A program made the translations under genes and the position numbers. DNA of 64,000 nucleotides from Ignavibacteria bacterium (GTDB lineage Bacteria > Bacteroidota > Ignavibacteria > Tepidaquicellales > Tepidaquicellaceae). Each line of letters opens with the position of its first letter. Position 1 is the stretch's first letter. Positions 1 to 10,233 of the stretch are shown here, piece by piece. The notes beneath the pieces are model-generated. The model did no database searches. It had not been told where the DNA came from and saw only the letters and a list, made by a program, of their open reading frames with translations. Location: NCBI GenBank assembly GCA_028714695.1, contig JAQTLX010000015.1, positions 1 to 64,000 of the forward strand, read 5' to 3'.

Positions 1-1150
1 TCGGAATTGTTCCGCTTACATTAACCCAGGCTTGACCTTTGTTTGTTGTTCTTAATACTTTACCGCCTGCACCGCATACCCATGCAACGTTATCGTTGAC
101 TGCAGATACCGAATACAGTACGCTTGTTATACCTGATGTCTGTTCTGTCCATGTCCCCGATGGGACAGGTGCATAGTTTTCAGAATACATCGCAATTAAT
201 CCCGTATTGGAAACAGACCAGCCTCTGATGGTTGATCCGGTGAGTATAATACTCATTGCCTGATAAACAGCACCTGATGTACCTGTGTATTGAGTTGTGA
301 AGTTTGTACCATTATCAGTCGATCCGTATATAATATTAGCCCTGTTATACCAGAATCTGTTCGTTCCGGCAACAGTATTAAAAGAATAACATGTTCCAGT
401 ACCCGGCAATGTAACTGCCGCATAGGTAGAGCCGCCGTCAGTTGATTTCGCTGCCGCGGTCATCCCCGTGAATCCTGTATTTCCGTTAAATGCAACACTG
501 TATGAGTTTGCAGTTCCTGTTGTAGTTCCTGCAGTCCAAGAACCCGTAGCACCGAAGTTTGTTGATTTATAGACCTTGGTATTGTTTGTTCCGAACCATA
601 TTGTGTTTCCGGTCAATTGCATGGCATTGTTCCAGCCGGCTTCACTTGCTGCCTGCGGTAAATACAAGCCCGTTGAATCCCATGTTAAACCGGCATTAGA
701 TGTTTTCCATAATGACCATCTCGATCCAACCGGGTCGCCGTACATAAAACCGGTATTTGCGTCTTTAAATTTTATATCGTCAATGAAACCACCTGCCTGT
801 GTAAAAACCTGAGTCCAGGTCGTTCCGCCGTCGGTTGTTTTAAAAACATAAGTTGCCGAAGGCGCCGTTGATACAAAACAGACACTCGCGCTTAAAGCGA
901 ATATTGCATTTACATCATTTGCACCAACTGTTGCATTTGCAACATTCGTCCAGGTTGTGCCGCCATTAACAGTTTTTAAAATTACACCGCCGGCACCGCC
1001 TATCCAGCCTATGTTAGCATCAACTGTGCTGACACAGTTTAAAGAAGTTGTGACTCCGGACGTTTGTGTTGTCCATGTTTGAGAATATATATTGGTTGAT
1101 AATACAAGAGCCAATAATATTACACATAAACTTACTAAGTGTTTTGTCAT
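1..1150 (-). CDS. Secreted beta-propeller (YCF48/BNR-like) protein, 3' end missing
   Basis: The reverse strand is open from an ATG at 1150 to the left edge, giving about 383 residues without a stop, so the C-terminus lies outside the window. The N-terminus (MTKHLVSLCVILLALVLSTN) is a clear signal peptide, so export is expected. The rest is Gly/Thr/Trp/Asn-rich and repeats a blade-like motif of the type K-T-x-D/N-G-G-T-T-W-T, seen at least four times, with the phrase GWIGGAGGVILKT near residue 45 and a related one near the left edge. This is the pattern of BNR/YCF48-like beta-propellers found in many secreted Bacteroidota and Ignavibacteriota proteins. A C-terminal T9SS sorting domain would be expected but cannot be seen. 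The role (surface binding or scaffold) is unknown. Confidence 0.75.
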   Translation of the reverse strand, partial: MTKHLVSLCVILLALVLSTNIYSQTWTTQTSGVTTSLNCVSTVDANIGWIGGAGGVILKTVNGGTTWTNVANATVGANDVNAIFALSASVCFVSTAPSATYVFKTTDGGTTWTQVFTQAGGFIDDIKFKDANTGFMYGDPVGSRWSLWKTSNAGLTWDSTGLYLPQAASEAGWNNAMQLTGNTIWFGTNNTKVYKSTNFGATGSWTAGTTTGTANSYSVAFNGNTGFTGMTAAAKSTDGGSTYAAVTLPGTGTCYSFNTVAGTNRFWYNRANIIYGSTDNGTNFTTQYTGTSGAVYQAMSIILTGSTIRGWSVSNTGLIAMYSENYAPVPSGTWTEQTSGITSVLYSVSAVNDNVAWVCGAGGKVLRTTNKGQAWVNVSGTIP

Positions 1151-1437
1151 AATGTTTTATTAATTTATAATTATATTTTAATGTAGATTTTAAATTTCAG
1201 CATATCAATTCAAATATTATATAAATCAGACCGTGTTTATTGTGAATTATACGCGCAGCAAACGCGCCTTTTTGTTTTTTAAAAATATTTTAGTATTTCT
1301 AATTTACTTTTTCGTAAGTATTATGTACCTAATTCCGTTCATTTTGGATTAATATTTTCCATTTCGTAATACTTCGGAACAGATAAGTGGTTATGAAAGT
1401 ATAAAAGAAAAATTAATTTAACAATACTTATATCGCT

Positions 1438-4400
1438 ATGAGAACTATTAAACGCATTTTCCCGGTTATTACTATTGCTTTTCTCCTGTTTACTGCCCAT
1501 TCGACATATGCAAACGGGGCATTGTATGATTATGAGTCTAAATGGAAAGCGGTTGATTCGCTTTACAGTAACGGCCTTCCTGAGTCTGCTATGAGGCTGC
1601 TAAATGAAATCATGTCGCAGGCAAAGAATGAAAATAATACTGTAAATTATGTCAGGTCTTTCATATACAGGCTGAAATTAACTCAGTATAACGAAGAAGA
1701 TTCTTTTGAGAAAAACCTTGACATTATGATTAGCGAGGAAAAAACCTCAACAACGCCCGTTAAACAGTTCCTTAATTCCATTATAGCGGATATGTACTGG
1801 ACATATTATCAGCAAAACAGATATAATCTTCTCAACAGAACACATGTTGTAAATTACAAACTCGAAGACATTAAGACCTGGGATGCCAGAATGTTTATCG
1901 AAAAATCCATTGACTACTATAAAGTATCTCTCACCGAACCTGACAAAATTCAGCAAATAAATATCGATAACTTTAACGAACTTCTTAATAACTATGTTTA
2001 CGATAAATATATTCCGAACGGGAGAAAATACAGACCGACACTATATGATTTTCTTGCGCAGAAGGCATTTCTCTTTTTCTCAAACAAAGAAGCGGGAATA
2101 ACAAGACCGGCAGAACAGTTTCTCCTGAATGATGCCGTATATTTCAACGATGCAAAGGATTTCGCAAATCTGGATATCAGCACTACCGATAATTATTCCT
2201 TCGATTTTTATTCAATTATAATTTTACGCGACCTGATTAAATTTCATCTTAATGATGCCGATCCGGCGGCACTGATACATGTAGATCTACAGAGATATAA
2301 TTTTGTATATCAGAATTCCGCAAATCTGGACAAAGAAAGCATTTATCTTAAATCGCTTGAATCATTAAGGCAGAAATATTCAGAAAACCCGAATTCAGTG
2401 TTTATCGATTACGATTATGCAATGGCTTACTATGAGAGGGGAAATAAATACAATCCTGAAGTTTCGGAAGAATTTAAGAATGACAAAAAAACAGCATATG
2501 ACATTTGCATGAGGGCAGTTCAGAGATTTCCCGAATTTGAGGGGACAAACAACTGCCGCTCTCTTATGAATACAATTGAAGAGAAAAGCCTGCTGGTGTC
2601 TCTGGAAGCGTTCAACGTACCGGGAAAACCATTTCGCTCGCTTGTAACGTATAAGAACGTAAATAAACTTTATTTCAAAATAGTTGAAACATCATATGAC
2701 GAGATAAAAGATCTCGATGCCCAATATCTTAAAACATACGACTATGCTCAATACCAGAAAGACATAATCGCAAAATTCAAAAATAAAACTTCAGTAAAAG
2801 ATTTTTCCGTAGATCTTCCATACGATACTGATTTACAGACACACAAAACAGAAATAAAAGTGCCTTCGCTGGAAAAAGGTCTGTATGTTCTACTGACAGG
2901 CACCGATGAGAATTTTTCATATAAGGAAAATGCAGTCTCTTATTGCCTGCTTAATATCAACAGCATAAGTTATATAAACAAATACGCGAAAAACAACGAC
3001 ATTGAGTATTATGTGCTCGACCGCGAAACAGGCAGCCCGCTTGTAAACGCAGAAGCGACAGTTTACGTAGAAGAGTATAATTACACCAAATCCAAATACG
3101 ATTATATAAAAGGTGAAACTTCGTACACAGATAAAGACGGTTATTTCAAAGTAAAGTACGGAAACAAATACAGAAGATTCTTTCTCGATATCGATTACGA
3201 CGGTCAGTTACTATCGACGCGCGGATATACATTCGGATATGGTTATAATTATATGCAGGATGCATTCTGGCAGGATACATACAAAGAGCAAAAAGATTAT
3301 ACACCATACTATTACACTTACTTCTTTACCGATCGTTCGATATACAGACCGGGGCAAACCATATATTTCAAAGGAATATTACTCGAATATAAAGGCGATG
3401 AAAAAAATATTAAACCCGGAACGTCCGTTACGGTTCAATTATATGACGTAAACTATCAGAAAGTTTCCGAACAGACTTTGATAACCAATGAGTTCGGTAC
3501 CATAAACGGAAATTTTACCGCGCCCTCGGGAGGACTTAACGGCCGGATGCATATTCAGACATCCAACAATAACAGCCAGGTGTATTTTCAGGTCGAGGAT
3601 TATAAAAGACCTAAATTCGAGGTTACATTCGAACCTGTAAAAGGAACTTATAAATTGGGTGAAATGGTAAATGTAAAAGGACTTGCAAAGTCATATGCAG
3701 GAGCCAATATTGACAATGCCGGAGTAAAGTACAGAGTTGTCAGAAAAACTTATTATCCGAGATGGTGGTACGACTGGTATTATTACTATTATTATACGCC
3801 TTCGAGCAATGGAGAGGTAGAGATTACTAACGGAACAGCGAAAACAAACGTTAACGGCGAATTCGAAATTAATTTCAAAGCCATACCCGATCAATCGATT
3901 TCAAAAGACATTAAGCCATATTTCACATACGAGGTAACAGCAGATGTAACTGATATAAACGGAGAAACACATTCAAAAGAAACCAGCATATCTGCCGGAT
4001 ATACGGCGCTGATATTAAATGTGAATATCCCTGCCGATGTGGATAAAAATCTCGAAAATAAATTCAATCTTGTTACAACGAATTTAAACGGACAAAAAGA
4101 ACCCGTAGAAGGAAAAATTGTAATATATAAATTGAAATCACCGGATAAAGCATTCAGGAACAGGCTCTGGGCAAAACCGGATAAATTTATATATACGAAG
4201 GACGAGTATTACCGCGACTTCCCGATTGACCAGTATGACGATGAAAATAATTACACAAAATGGGAAAAAGAACTCAAAGCGCTAGAAACGACATTTAATA
4301 CTGACAGAGATTCGTTACTCGATTTGAATGCCATGAAAGACTGGAATCAGGGGAAATATTTGATTGAAATGACTGCAAAAGATAAATTCGGAGAAATTCA

Positions 4401-7400
4401 GACCGAAAAAATATATTTCAATGCCTACAGCACCGGAGAGACTTCACTTTCATATAAATCCTTAAGTCAGTTTATAATTAAAAAGAACACTTGCGAACCG
4501 GGGGAAAACGCGGAATTTATTTTCGGTACATCGCTTCCGGATGCAAAAGTCCTGTTTGAAGTCGAAGGCAAGGATAATCTTATTAAGAGAGAATGGATTA
4601 CAATAAATAATGCACAAAGATTTTTCAACATACCCATAATAGAATCCTACAGGGGCAACATAAGTTACAGTCTGGTTTTTGTAAATTCTAACAGGGTAGT
4701 TATTAAAAATGATGTAGTCAGCGTACCGCACACTGATAAAACGCTTGATATTTCATTCGAAACTTTCAGAGATAAGTTACTGCCGGGTGAAAACGAAGAA
4801 TGGAAAATAAAAATTAAGGGAAAAAACGGCGACAGAGTAATTTCCGAAATGCTTGCCACAATGTACGATGCATCGCTTGACGCCATAATACAACACAACT
4901 GGGCTTTCAATATTCTCAATTACTACAATAACACAAGGACCTGGGAGAGTCATTACTGTTTTAATTCCAGCAATTCGGGATTATATCAGGAGAACTGGAA
5001 CAAATACATTACGGGCGAAGTGATTACATACGATTACCTCAACTGGTTCGGCGCACCGGTTTACGGAGGATATTATTACGACAGGGATATATCATTTCAA
5101 AGCGGCAGAGTTATGAATCAGGAAGAAGTCAAATTAGACGGTCTGAAACAAAAAGAAATTGTGTCTACCGTGACTACGGAAAAAAAGATGCCGATAAATA
5201 AGAAAAGCAAAGACGGCAAAGGCGATGAAGATGAAAAGGGCGAGTTGAAAAAGACGGAAAAAGAGAGAGGAATGGATGATACCGGGAAAACCGGCAAAGA
5301 AGATTTTTCTAATGTCGTTGCGAGAAAAGACTTTAGAGAAACGGTATTTTTCTATCCCGATTTAAAGACAGATGAAAATGGCGCTGTCACAATAACTTTC
5401 AAAATGCCCGATGCTCTTACGAAATGGAAAATGTTGGGATTTGCACATACAAAAGATTTGAAATTCGGAATGATAAGCAAAGAACTTATAACGCAGAAAG
5501 AATTAATGATTACTCCGAATGTTCCGAGATATTTCCGTGAAGACGACAAAGTCACTATTTCGTCAAAAATCACTAACCTTTCACCGAAAGACCTCGAAGG
5601 CGAGGCGGTATTACAGTTATTCGATGCTTTGACAAACAAACCGGTTGACTCTCAGTTCATGAATGAAAGCACCGTCAAGTCTTTCAGCATAAAGCAGAAT
5701 CAAAGTTCAAACGTTACATGGGATATTTCCATTCCATACGGTTTCGAAGCAATCAGTTACAAAATTATAGCAAAGGCGGATAATTATTCAGACGGCGAGG
5801 AATCAACGCTTCCGGTTTTATCAAACAGAATGCTCGTAACGGAAACTATGCCGATGTATATCAGAGGCAATCAGACGAAAAATTTCACAATGAACAAACT
5901 TGTGAACAATACGTCTTCGACCCTGACTAACTATAAACTTACACTGGAATTCACATCCAATCCGGCATGGTATGCAATTCAGGCAATGCCATATCTGATG
6001 GAATATCCTTACGAATGCGCGGAACAGGTATTCAGCAGACTCTACGCAAACAGCATCGCGGCAAATATCGTAAATTCCAGTCCGAAGATTAAAGAAATAT
6101 TCGATACATGGAAAAATGTTCAGCCTGATGCTTTGATGTCGAATCTGGAAAAGAACGAAGAACTGAAATCGCTTCTTCTGTCGGAAACACCGTGGGTACT
6201 CGAAGCAAAGAATGAATCGGAAAGGAAAAGAAGAATAGCCAATCTCTTCGAACTGAATATAATGCGAATGGAACTCGACCGTGCCGTCAGAAAACTTAAA
6301 TCGATGCAGGTCTCAAACGGCGCATGGCCGTGGTTCGAAGGAATGCCTGAAGACCGTTACATCACACAGCACATTATCGCCGGTCTCGGAAAACTGAATA
6401 AACTCGGGATCAGAAAAATCGAAGATGACGGAAATATTTCATCGATGGTGTATCCCGCACTGAATTATATGGACAACCAGATAAAGAAAGATTATGATTA
6501 TCTCGTTGAGTTGGAAAAACAGGGGAAATTACATTTATCGGATAACAATCTTAGTTATTACGCAGTGCATTATCTTTATTCAAGGAGTTTCTTCAAAGAT
6601 ATTCCAATCGAAGATAATTGCAAGGAAGCATTTGATTATTATATCGGACAGTCGGTTAAATACTGGAACAACAGAGGATGGTATTCGGAAGGAATGATTG
6701 CTCTCTCGCTTTCAAGATTCGGCAATACCGAAGTTCCAAATGCAATTGTAAAATCACTGAAAGAAAATTCTCTTTATTCCGAAGAACTCGGAATGTACTG
6801 GAAAGATAATGTCCAAGGTTATTACTGGTATGAAGCCCCTATCGAGACACAGGCGCTTCTAATCGAAGTTTTTGACGAAGTAGCAAAGGATGCAAAATCA
6901 GTTGATGATATGAAAGTGTGGCTCCTGAAGCAGAAACAAACTCAGGATTGGAAGACGACGAAGGCTACAGTCGAGGCAATCTATGCATTGATTCTTAAAG
7001 GCGGAGACTGGCTTGCTACAGATATGCTTGTCGATATTTCACTTGGGTCGCAGAAAATCGACTTAAGTAAAAATTCCGAAATTCAAACGCAGGCAGGCAC
7101 GGGATATTTTAAAACTTCGTGGAACTGGGGCGATGTAAAACCGGATATGGGTAATGTCACGGTTACAAGAAAATCTAGCGAAGGCATCAGTTGGGGTTCG
7201 CTCTACTGGCAGTACTACGAAAATCTTGATAAAATATCGAAGTCCGAAACAAATCTGAAAATTGACAAAAAATTATTCCTCGAAGAGAATACTCCGACAG
7301 GACCTGTAATCACTCCTGTAACGGATAATACAAAATTGAAACCCGGCGACTTAGTAAAAGTCAGAATAGAAATCCGTACTGACAGAGATATGGAGTATGT

Positions 7401-7677
7401 GCATATGAAAGATATGCGCGCCGCAGGATTTGAACCTGTAAATGTTATATCCAAATATCAGTACAAGGACGGATTGGGTTATTATGAAAGCACACGGGAC
7501 GCGGCAACAAACTTCTTCTTCAGTTATCTGCCGAAAGGAACTTACGTTTTTGAATATCCTTTGAGAGTCAATCTTACGGGTGATTACTCGAACGGCATCA
7601 CTTCAATTCAATGTATGTACGCGCCTGAATTCACAAGTAACAGCGAAGGTGTAAGAGTGAAGATTTCGAATCAATAG
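1438..7677 (+). CDS. Alpha-2-macroglobulin family protein with thioester motif
   Basis: The product has 2079 residues and starts with a signal peptide (about residues 1-25, ending near TYANG). After an N-terminal helical or repeat-like region, an MG2-type hallmark TDRSIYRPGQTIYFKG lies near residue 633. A very charged Lys/Glu/Asp-rich stretch at about 1242-1292 sits just before the conserved VARKDFRETVFFYPDL segment, where A2M proteins carry their protease bait region. The thioester CAEQ (CxEQ consensus) is at 1527-1530, followed by a helical thioester-domain region. Bacterial A2Ms trap proteases in or beyond the periplasm; this one is longer than typical bacterial A2Ms of about 1550-1900 residues. 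An aromatic patch at 772-786 (WW, then YYYYYY) is odd. No pbpC partner, common for A2M genes in Proteobacteria, is adjacent. A strong terminator follows. No clear Shine-Dalgarno precedes the ATG. Confidence 0.93.
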   Translation: MRTIKRIFPVITIAFLLFTAHSTYANGALYDYESKWKAVDSLYSNGLPESAMRLLNEIMSQAKNENNTVNYVRSFIYRLKLTQYNEEDSFEKNLDIMISEEKTSTTPVKQFLNSIIADMYWTYYQQNRYNLLNRTHVVNYKLEDIKTWDARMFIEKSIDYYKVSLTEPDKIQQINIDNFNELLNNYVYDKYIPNGRKYRPTLYDFLAQKAFLFFSNKEAGITRPAEQFLLNDAVYFNDAKDFANLDISTTDNYSFDFYSIIILRDLIKFHLNDADPAALIHVDLQRYNFVYQNSANLDKESIYLKSLESLRQKYSENPNSVFIDYDYAMAYYERGNKYNPEVSEEFKNDKKTAYDICMRAVQRFPEFEGTNNCRSLMNTIEEKSLLVSLEAFNVPGKPFRSLVTYKNVNKLYFKIVETSYDEIKDLDAQYLKTYDYAQYQKDIIAKFKNKTSVKDFSVDLPYDTDLQTHKTEIKVPSLEKGLYVLLTGTDENFSYKENAVSYCLLNINSISYINKYAKNNDIEYYVLDRETGSPLVNAEATVYVEEYNYTKSKYDYIKGETSYTDKDGYFKVKYGNKYRRFFLDIDYDGQLLSTRGYTFGYGYNYMQDAFWQDTYKEQKDYTPYYYTYFFTDRSIYRPGQTIYFKGILLEYKGDEKNIKPGTSVTVQLYDVNYQKVSEQTLITNEFGTINGNFTAPSGGLNGRMHIQTSNNNSQVYFQVEDYKRPKFEVTFEPVKGTYKLGEMVNVKGLAKSYAGANIDNAGVKYRVVRKTYYPRWWYDWYYYYYYTPSSNGEVEITNGTAKTNVNGEFEINFKAIPDQSISKDIKPYFTYEVTADVTDINGETHSKETSISAGYTALILNVNIPADVDKNLENKFNLVTTNLNGQKEPVEGKIVIYKLKSPDKAFRNRLWAKPDKFIYTKDEYYRDFPIDQYDDENNYTKWEKELKALETTFNTDRDSLLDLNAMKDWNQGKYLIEMTAKDKFGEIQTEKIYFNAYSTGETSLSYKSLSQFIIKKNTCEPGENAEFIFGTSLPDAKVLFEVEGKDNLIKREWITINNAQRFFNIPIIESYRGNISYSLVFVNSNRVVIKNDVVSVPHTDKTLDISFETFRDKLLPGENEEWKIKIKGKNGDRVISEMLATMYDASLDAIIQHNWAFNILNYYNNTRTWESHYCFNSSNSGLYQENWNKYITGEVITYDYLNWFGAPVYGGYYYDRDISFQSGRVMNQEEVKLDGLKQKEIVSTVTTEKKMPINKKSKDGKGDEDEKGELKKTEKERGMDDTGKTGKEDFSNVVARKDFRETVFFYPDLKTDENGAVTITFKMPDALTKWKMLGFAHTKDLKFGMISKELITQKELMITPNVPRYFREDDKVTISSKITNLSPKDLEGEAVLQLFDALTNKPVDSQFMNESTVKSFSIKQNQSSNVTWDISIPYGFEAISYKIIAKADNYSDGEESTLPVLSNRMLVTETMPMYIRGNQTKNFTMNKLVNNTSSTLTNYKLTLEFTSNPAWYAIQAMPYLMEYPYECAEQVFSRLYANSIAANIVNSSPKIKEIFDTWKNVQPDALMSNLEKNEELKSLLLSETPWVLEAKNESERKRRIANLFELNIMRMELDRAVRKLKSMQVSNGAWPWFEGMPEDRYITQHIIAGLGKLNKLGIRKIEDDGNISSMVYPALNYMDNQIKKDYDYLVELEKQGKLHLSDNNLSYYAVHYLYSRSFFKDIPIEDNCKEAFDYYIGQSVKYWNNRGWYSEGMIALSLSRFGNTEVPNAIVKSLKENSLYSEELGMYWKDNVQGYYWYEAPIETQALLIEVFDEVAKDAKSVDDMKVWLLKQKQTQDWKTTKATVEAIYALILKGGDWLATDMLVDISLGSQKIDLSKNSEIQTQAGTGYFKTSWNWGDVKPDMGNVTVTRKSSEGISWGSLYWQYYENLDKISKSETNLKIDKKLFLEENTPTGPVITPVTDNTKLKPGDLVKVRIEIRTDRDMEYVHMKDMRAAGFEPVNVISKYQYKDGLGYYESTRDAATNFFFSYLPKGTYVFEYPLRVNLTGDYSNGITSIQCMYAPEFTSNSEGVRVKISNQ

Positions 7678-7687
7678 AATTATAAAA

Positions 7688-7717
7688 ATAAACCCTCCCG
7701 GATTAGGGAGGGTTTAT
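7688..7717 (+). terminator. Rho-independent terminator after the A2M gene
   Basis: A perfect 12-bp inverted repeat (ATAAACCCTCCC / GGGAGGGTTTAT) with a 6-nt GGATTA loop starts 10 nt after the A2M stop codon. The 3' arm ends in a T-rich stretch. The sequence is symmetric enough to act in both directions. Confidence 0.85.
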
Positions 7718-8014
7718 TCCTTAACTTAACAAAGAAGTTGCGGATAATCGTCGTTACATAAAATCATTCATCCTTTTCATTTTCATCATTTGAGGCATGT
7801 CGCGATTCCCTTTCTTATTTAAAGCGCCTCATATCTAAATCAATATATTTATTATCAATATACGTGCCACAAATAAACTTTGATATTTTTCAAAATACAT
7901 CGAAAATTATTTTATCTTGTTTTATTTTGAGAATATTTTCTCAAAACTAAATTGCCATAAAAAAAGAGCTAGATAATCGATATCCTGCTCTTTTATATAA
8001 AGATTCAACTAATT
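7718..8014. other. Intergenic region with hairpins, no convincing gene
   Basis: This is the rest of the gap between the convergent A2M and APC genes. A 9-bp hairpin (TTTTGAGAA, loop TATT, TTCTCAAAA) lies at 7925-7946, and a terminator for the minus-strand gene lies at 7962-7994. Only a 14-codon Met/Lys-rich open frame was found, at 7754-7798 on the minus strand, which is too short to support as a gene. Confidence 0.6.
7962..7994 (-). terminator. Terminator of the APC permease gene
   Basis: On the minus strand the stem AAAAGAGC / GCTCTTTT is followed by a run of seven T residues, about 20 nt after the stop codon of the permease gene. The 17-nt loop is large but contains further self-complementary ATCGAT sequence. 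Confidence 0.7.
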
Positions 8015-10078
8015 TTATAATTCTATAGAATGTTCTTTGTTTTCCGTTATGATTCTAATCCTTATATGAGTGTTTTCGTCTGAATGTACGGTTCCCCACA
8101 TTAGAGCCAATTGCTGCAATTGAATGTCCGGTTTGTATTTTGCCGAAAGTCCGATAATAACCTCTCTAACGCTTAATGAATGCGCAACATTCATAATAGA
8201 ATAGAATGCATTGTTTGTCGGGACTACTATCGGAATAACAGGCTTACCGATTTTCTCAGCCGTATTTACGACAGCACTGAAAAGGAATCTTTCGTCTTCC
8301 TGAAGGTCTTTATTTACATCAGTATTGAGTTTATCTCTGAAGACTCTTGCTATCATAACTATTATATCCGTCTTATCAGTATCGTTCTCTTCAATAATCT
8401 TACTGAGATGTCCGAGGTTAGCAGGATCACGAACTGCCACCATAATCCTATCGTTTAATTCACTTCCGATTAATTCCGGAGTAATTGCAGTTTCATCTTC
8501 AAGATTGAAATGTTCAAGTACAGTATGATGAACGCCGCTTTCATATTCCTCATCAGTAATATGCCGTTCTGACATCATTTTTCTTTTGACAAGTTTTTCC
8601 GATACAGTAAAAATGACGAAGAATGTGAATGTGAATATCACACCCGAAATAGTTGCAAGGGGTTTTGTGAACAGATTAGTTATAGCCGTAAAGAATAAAG
8701 CACCGAAAATCATAAATAGTCCTATAGGCAGATGTAATTTCCCGATATCTATATTCAACGGTACTCTCCATTCTCTCGGTCGTTTATCTTTATATCGCAG
8801 CACAACCATAGAGAAGGCTTTCGTAGTAATGCTCCAGATAACACCGAAAGCATATGCCTCACCAAGCAGCAGAACATCGCCTCTTGATAATATTATGGTA
8901 GCAATCTGCATAATCGCGACCATGTTCAGAATTCTATATGTAGTTCCGTATTTTTTATGCGGTTTTCTAAACCAATCGGTTAAAACTTTATCTTCGGCAA
9001 CTCTGTTTAATACGCTGTTGACGCCTACGATAGCGGTATTCACAGCACCGGAAAGCAATAATACGCCGACTACTACAACAAATGCCTGCATTGAAAGTCT
9101 AGCCCAGGTCGGCCCATAAAGAAACATCGAAATTCCGCTAATAAGATTATCAATATACTGAGGTCTGATATCATCAGGAATGAGCATTACAGCAAGAAAA
9201 GAAATTCCAGGTGTGAGTATAATACTGAATATAAAAATAACAAGACCTGTTTTTTTAAAATTTTTCAGTTTTGGATACTCAACTTCTCTGTAAACCTGCC
9301 CGAGTGTTTCCTCACCGCTCATTGCGAGCAGCGAATGACCAAATGCAATAAATATGCTCAGCAGACCTATCGTCTTTGCCCAACCGACGTCTTTTAACCA
9401 TCCATATGCTTCATCTGTAAGATTGAACTTGAGCGGCGGCAAATGGGTCACCATCGGTTCCGGTTTTGCAATTAATGTATATAGTCCCCACCCAATGACA
9501 AGCACTGCCATAAGTATAGCGATATAAAATATCTTCAATGCTTTATCAGATGATTCTTCGATTCCCTTGAAATTCTCCCACCAGAAATATATTACAATTA
9601 TTATAGCAATAACCATTGAGAATAAATTTCTGTCAAAAATGAACGGGATATTGAACGACTTAAATGTGTCGTTTAAAAGACCAATAAGATATTGACCTCC
9701 TGATACTGCACTAATAGGTCCTGTTAACACGTAATCGAAAACAATTGCACTTACCGATGCTTTTGCAAACCAATGACCAAGCGCATTTTGAACTACCCTG
9801 TAAACCCCGCCCCGCGTAAACAGAGCCGAGGACTCAATATAAAGTGAACGTACCGCGTAAGAAAAAATCATTACAAGCAGAATAAAATACGGGGCTATTT
9901 TACCGATAAACTGTTCTGCAATCCCGCCGATGTAATAAGCGGTAGAACCAAGGTCCCCTACAACAACAGCCGCTGCACGCCAGTAAGAAATGAACGTGAA
10001 CATTACCGTAGTCAGTACGATAACTTTTGTTGTTTTCGCAAGATTGGCGGATTTTGTAGATTGTGATTCGATATCCAT
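8015..10078 (-). CDS. APC-family amino acid permease with C-terminal UspA-like domain
   Basis: The 687-residue product has about 12-14 hydrophobic segments over residues 20-520, including an early GDLGSTAYYIGGIAEQ segment and glycine/serine-rich membrane segments typical of the amino acid-polyamine-organocation superfamily. Residues about 540-687 are soluble and resemble a universal-stress-protein (UspA) fold, with DRIMVAVRDPANLGHLSKII near the start and alternating beta-strand/helix pattern after it. Such permease-Usp fusions are known; the tail usually senses ATP or another nucleotide and regulates transport. The substrate is probably an amino acid but cannot be read from the sequence. It is the last of three minus-strand genes, 155 nt after the isomerase gene, with terminators on both sides, so it is probably its own transcription unit. 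Confidence 0.88.
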   Translation of the reverse strand: MDIESQSTKSANLAKTTKVIVLTTVMFTFISYWRAAAVVVGDLGSTAYYIGGIAEQFIGKIAPYFILLVMIFSYAVRSLYIESSALFTRGGVYRVVQNALGHWFAKASVSAIVFDYVLTGPISAVSGGQYLIGLLNDTFKSFNIPFIFDRNLFSMVIAIIIVIYFWWENFKGIEESSDKALKIFYIAILMAVLVIGWGLYTLIAKPEPMVTHLPPLKFNLTDEAYGWLKDVGWAKTIGLLSIFIAFGHSLLAMSGEETLGQVYREVEYPKLKNFKKTGLVIFIFSIILTPGISFLAVMLIPDDIRPQYIDNLISGISMFLYGPTWARLSMQAFVVVVGVLLLSGAVNTAIVGVNSVLNRVAEDKVLTDWFRKPHKKYGTTYRILNMVAIMQIATIILSRGDVLLLGEAYAFGVIWSITTKAFSMVVLRYKDKRPREWRVPLNIDIGKLHLPIGLFMIFGALFFTAITNLFTKPLATISGVIFTFTFFVIFTVSEKLVKRKMMSERHITDEEYESGVHHTVLEHFNLEDETAITPELIGSELNDRIMVAVRDPANLGHLSKIIEENDTDKTDIIVMIARVFRDKLNTDVNKDLQEDERFLFSAVVNTAEKIGKPVIPIVVPTNNAFYSIMNVAHSLSVREVIIGLSAKYKPDIQLQQLALMWGTVHSDENTHIRIRIITENKEHSIEL

Positions 10079-10151
10079 TTAGTTTAAAATTCTTTCATGC
10101 GAGAATTTACTGAAAAGAAATTTGATATGTAATTTAATTTCTTATAATTGG

Positions 10152-10180
10152 AAACCCGCACACTATATGTATGCGGGTTT
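10152..10180 (-). terminator. Terminator-like hairpin between isomerase and permease genes
   Basis: A 9-bp inverted repeat (AAACCCGCA / TGCGGGTTT) with an 11-nt loop lies about 55 nt after the stop codon of the peptidyl-prolyl isomerase gene. The T-run on the minus strand is short, so termination may be partial. Confidence 0.55.
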
Positions 10181-10233
10181 ATTCTAATATCTGATTTTTT
10201 CATGCTCATTAATCAATCACAAAAGTGATACGA

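Noticed and set aside
576-812. Plus-strand open frame of 78 codons
   Set aside because: It is antisense to the beta-propeller gene, has no family features, and the minus strand carries clear repeats and a signal peptide.
1250-1280. GC-rich repeat with T-run resembling a terminator
   Set aside because: The stem is only 4 bp and no plus-strand gene ends upstream of it.
1367-1374. Possible promoter before the alpha-2-macroglobulin gene
   Set aside because: A TTTG lies 20 nt upstream, but TAATACTT matches the TAnnTTTG element poorly.
7754-7798. 14-codon Met/Lys-rich open frame on the minus strand, faintly like an Ffh M-domain tail
   Set aside because: Too short, no conserved context, and an upstream stop closes the frame; chance similarity is likelier.
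8586-9119. Plus-strand open frame of 177 codons
   Set aside because: It is antisense to the membrane part of the APC permease and looks like a mirror of hydrophobic codons.
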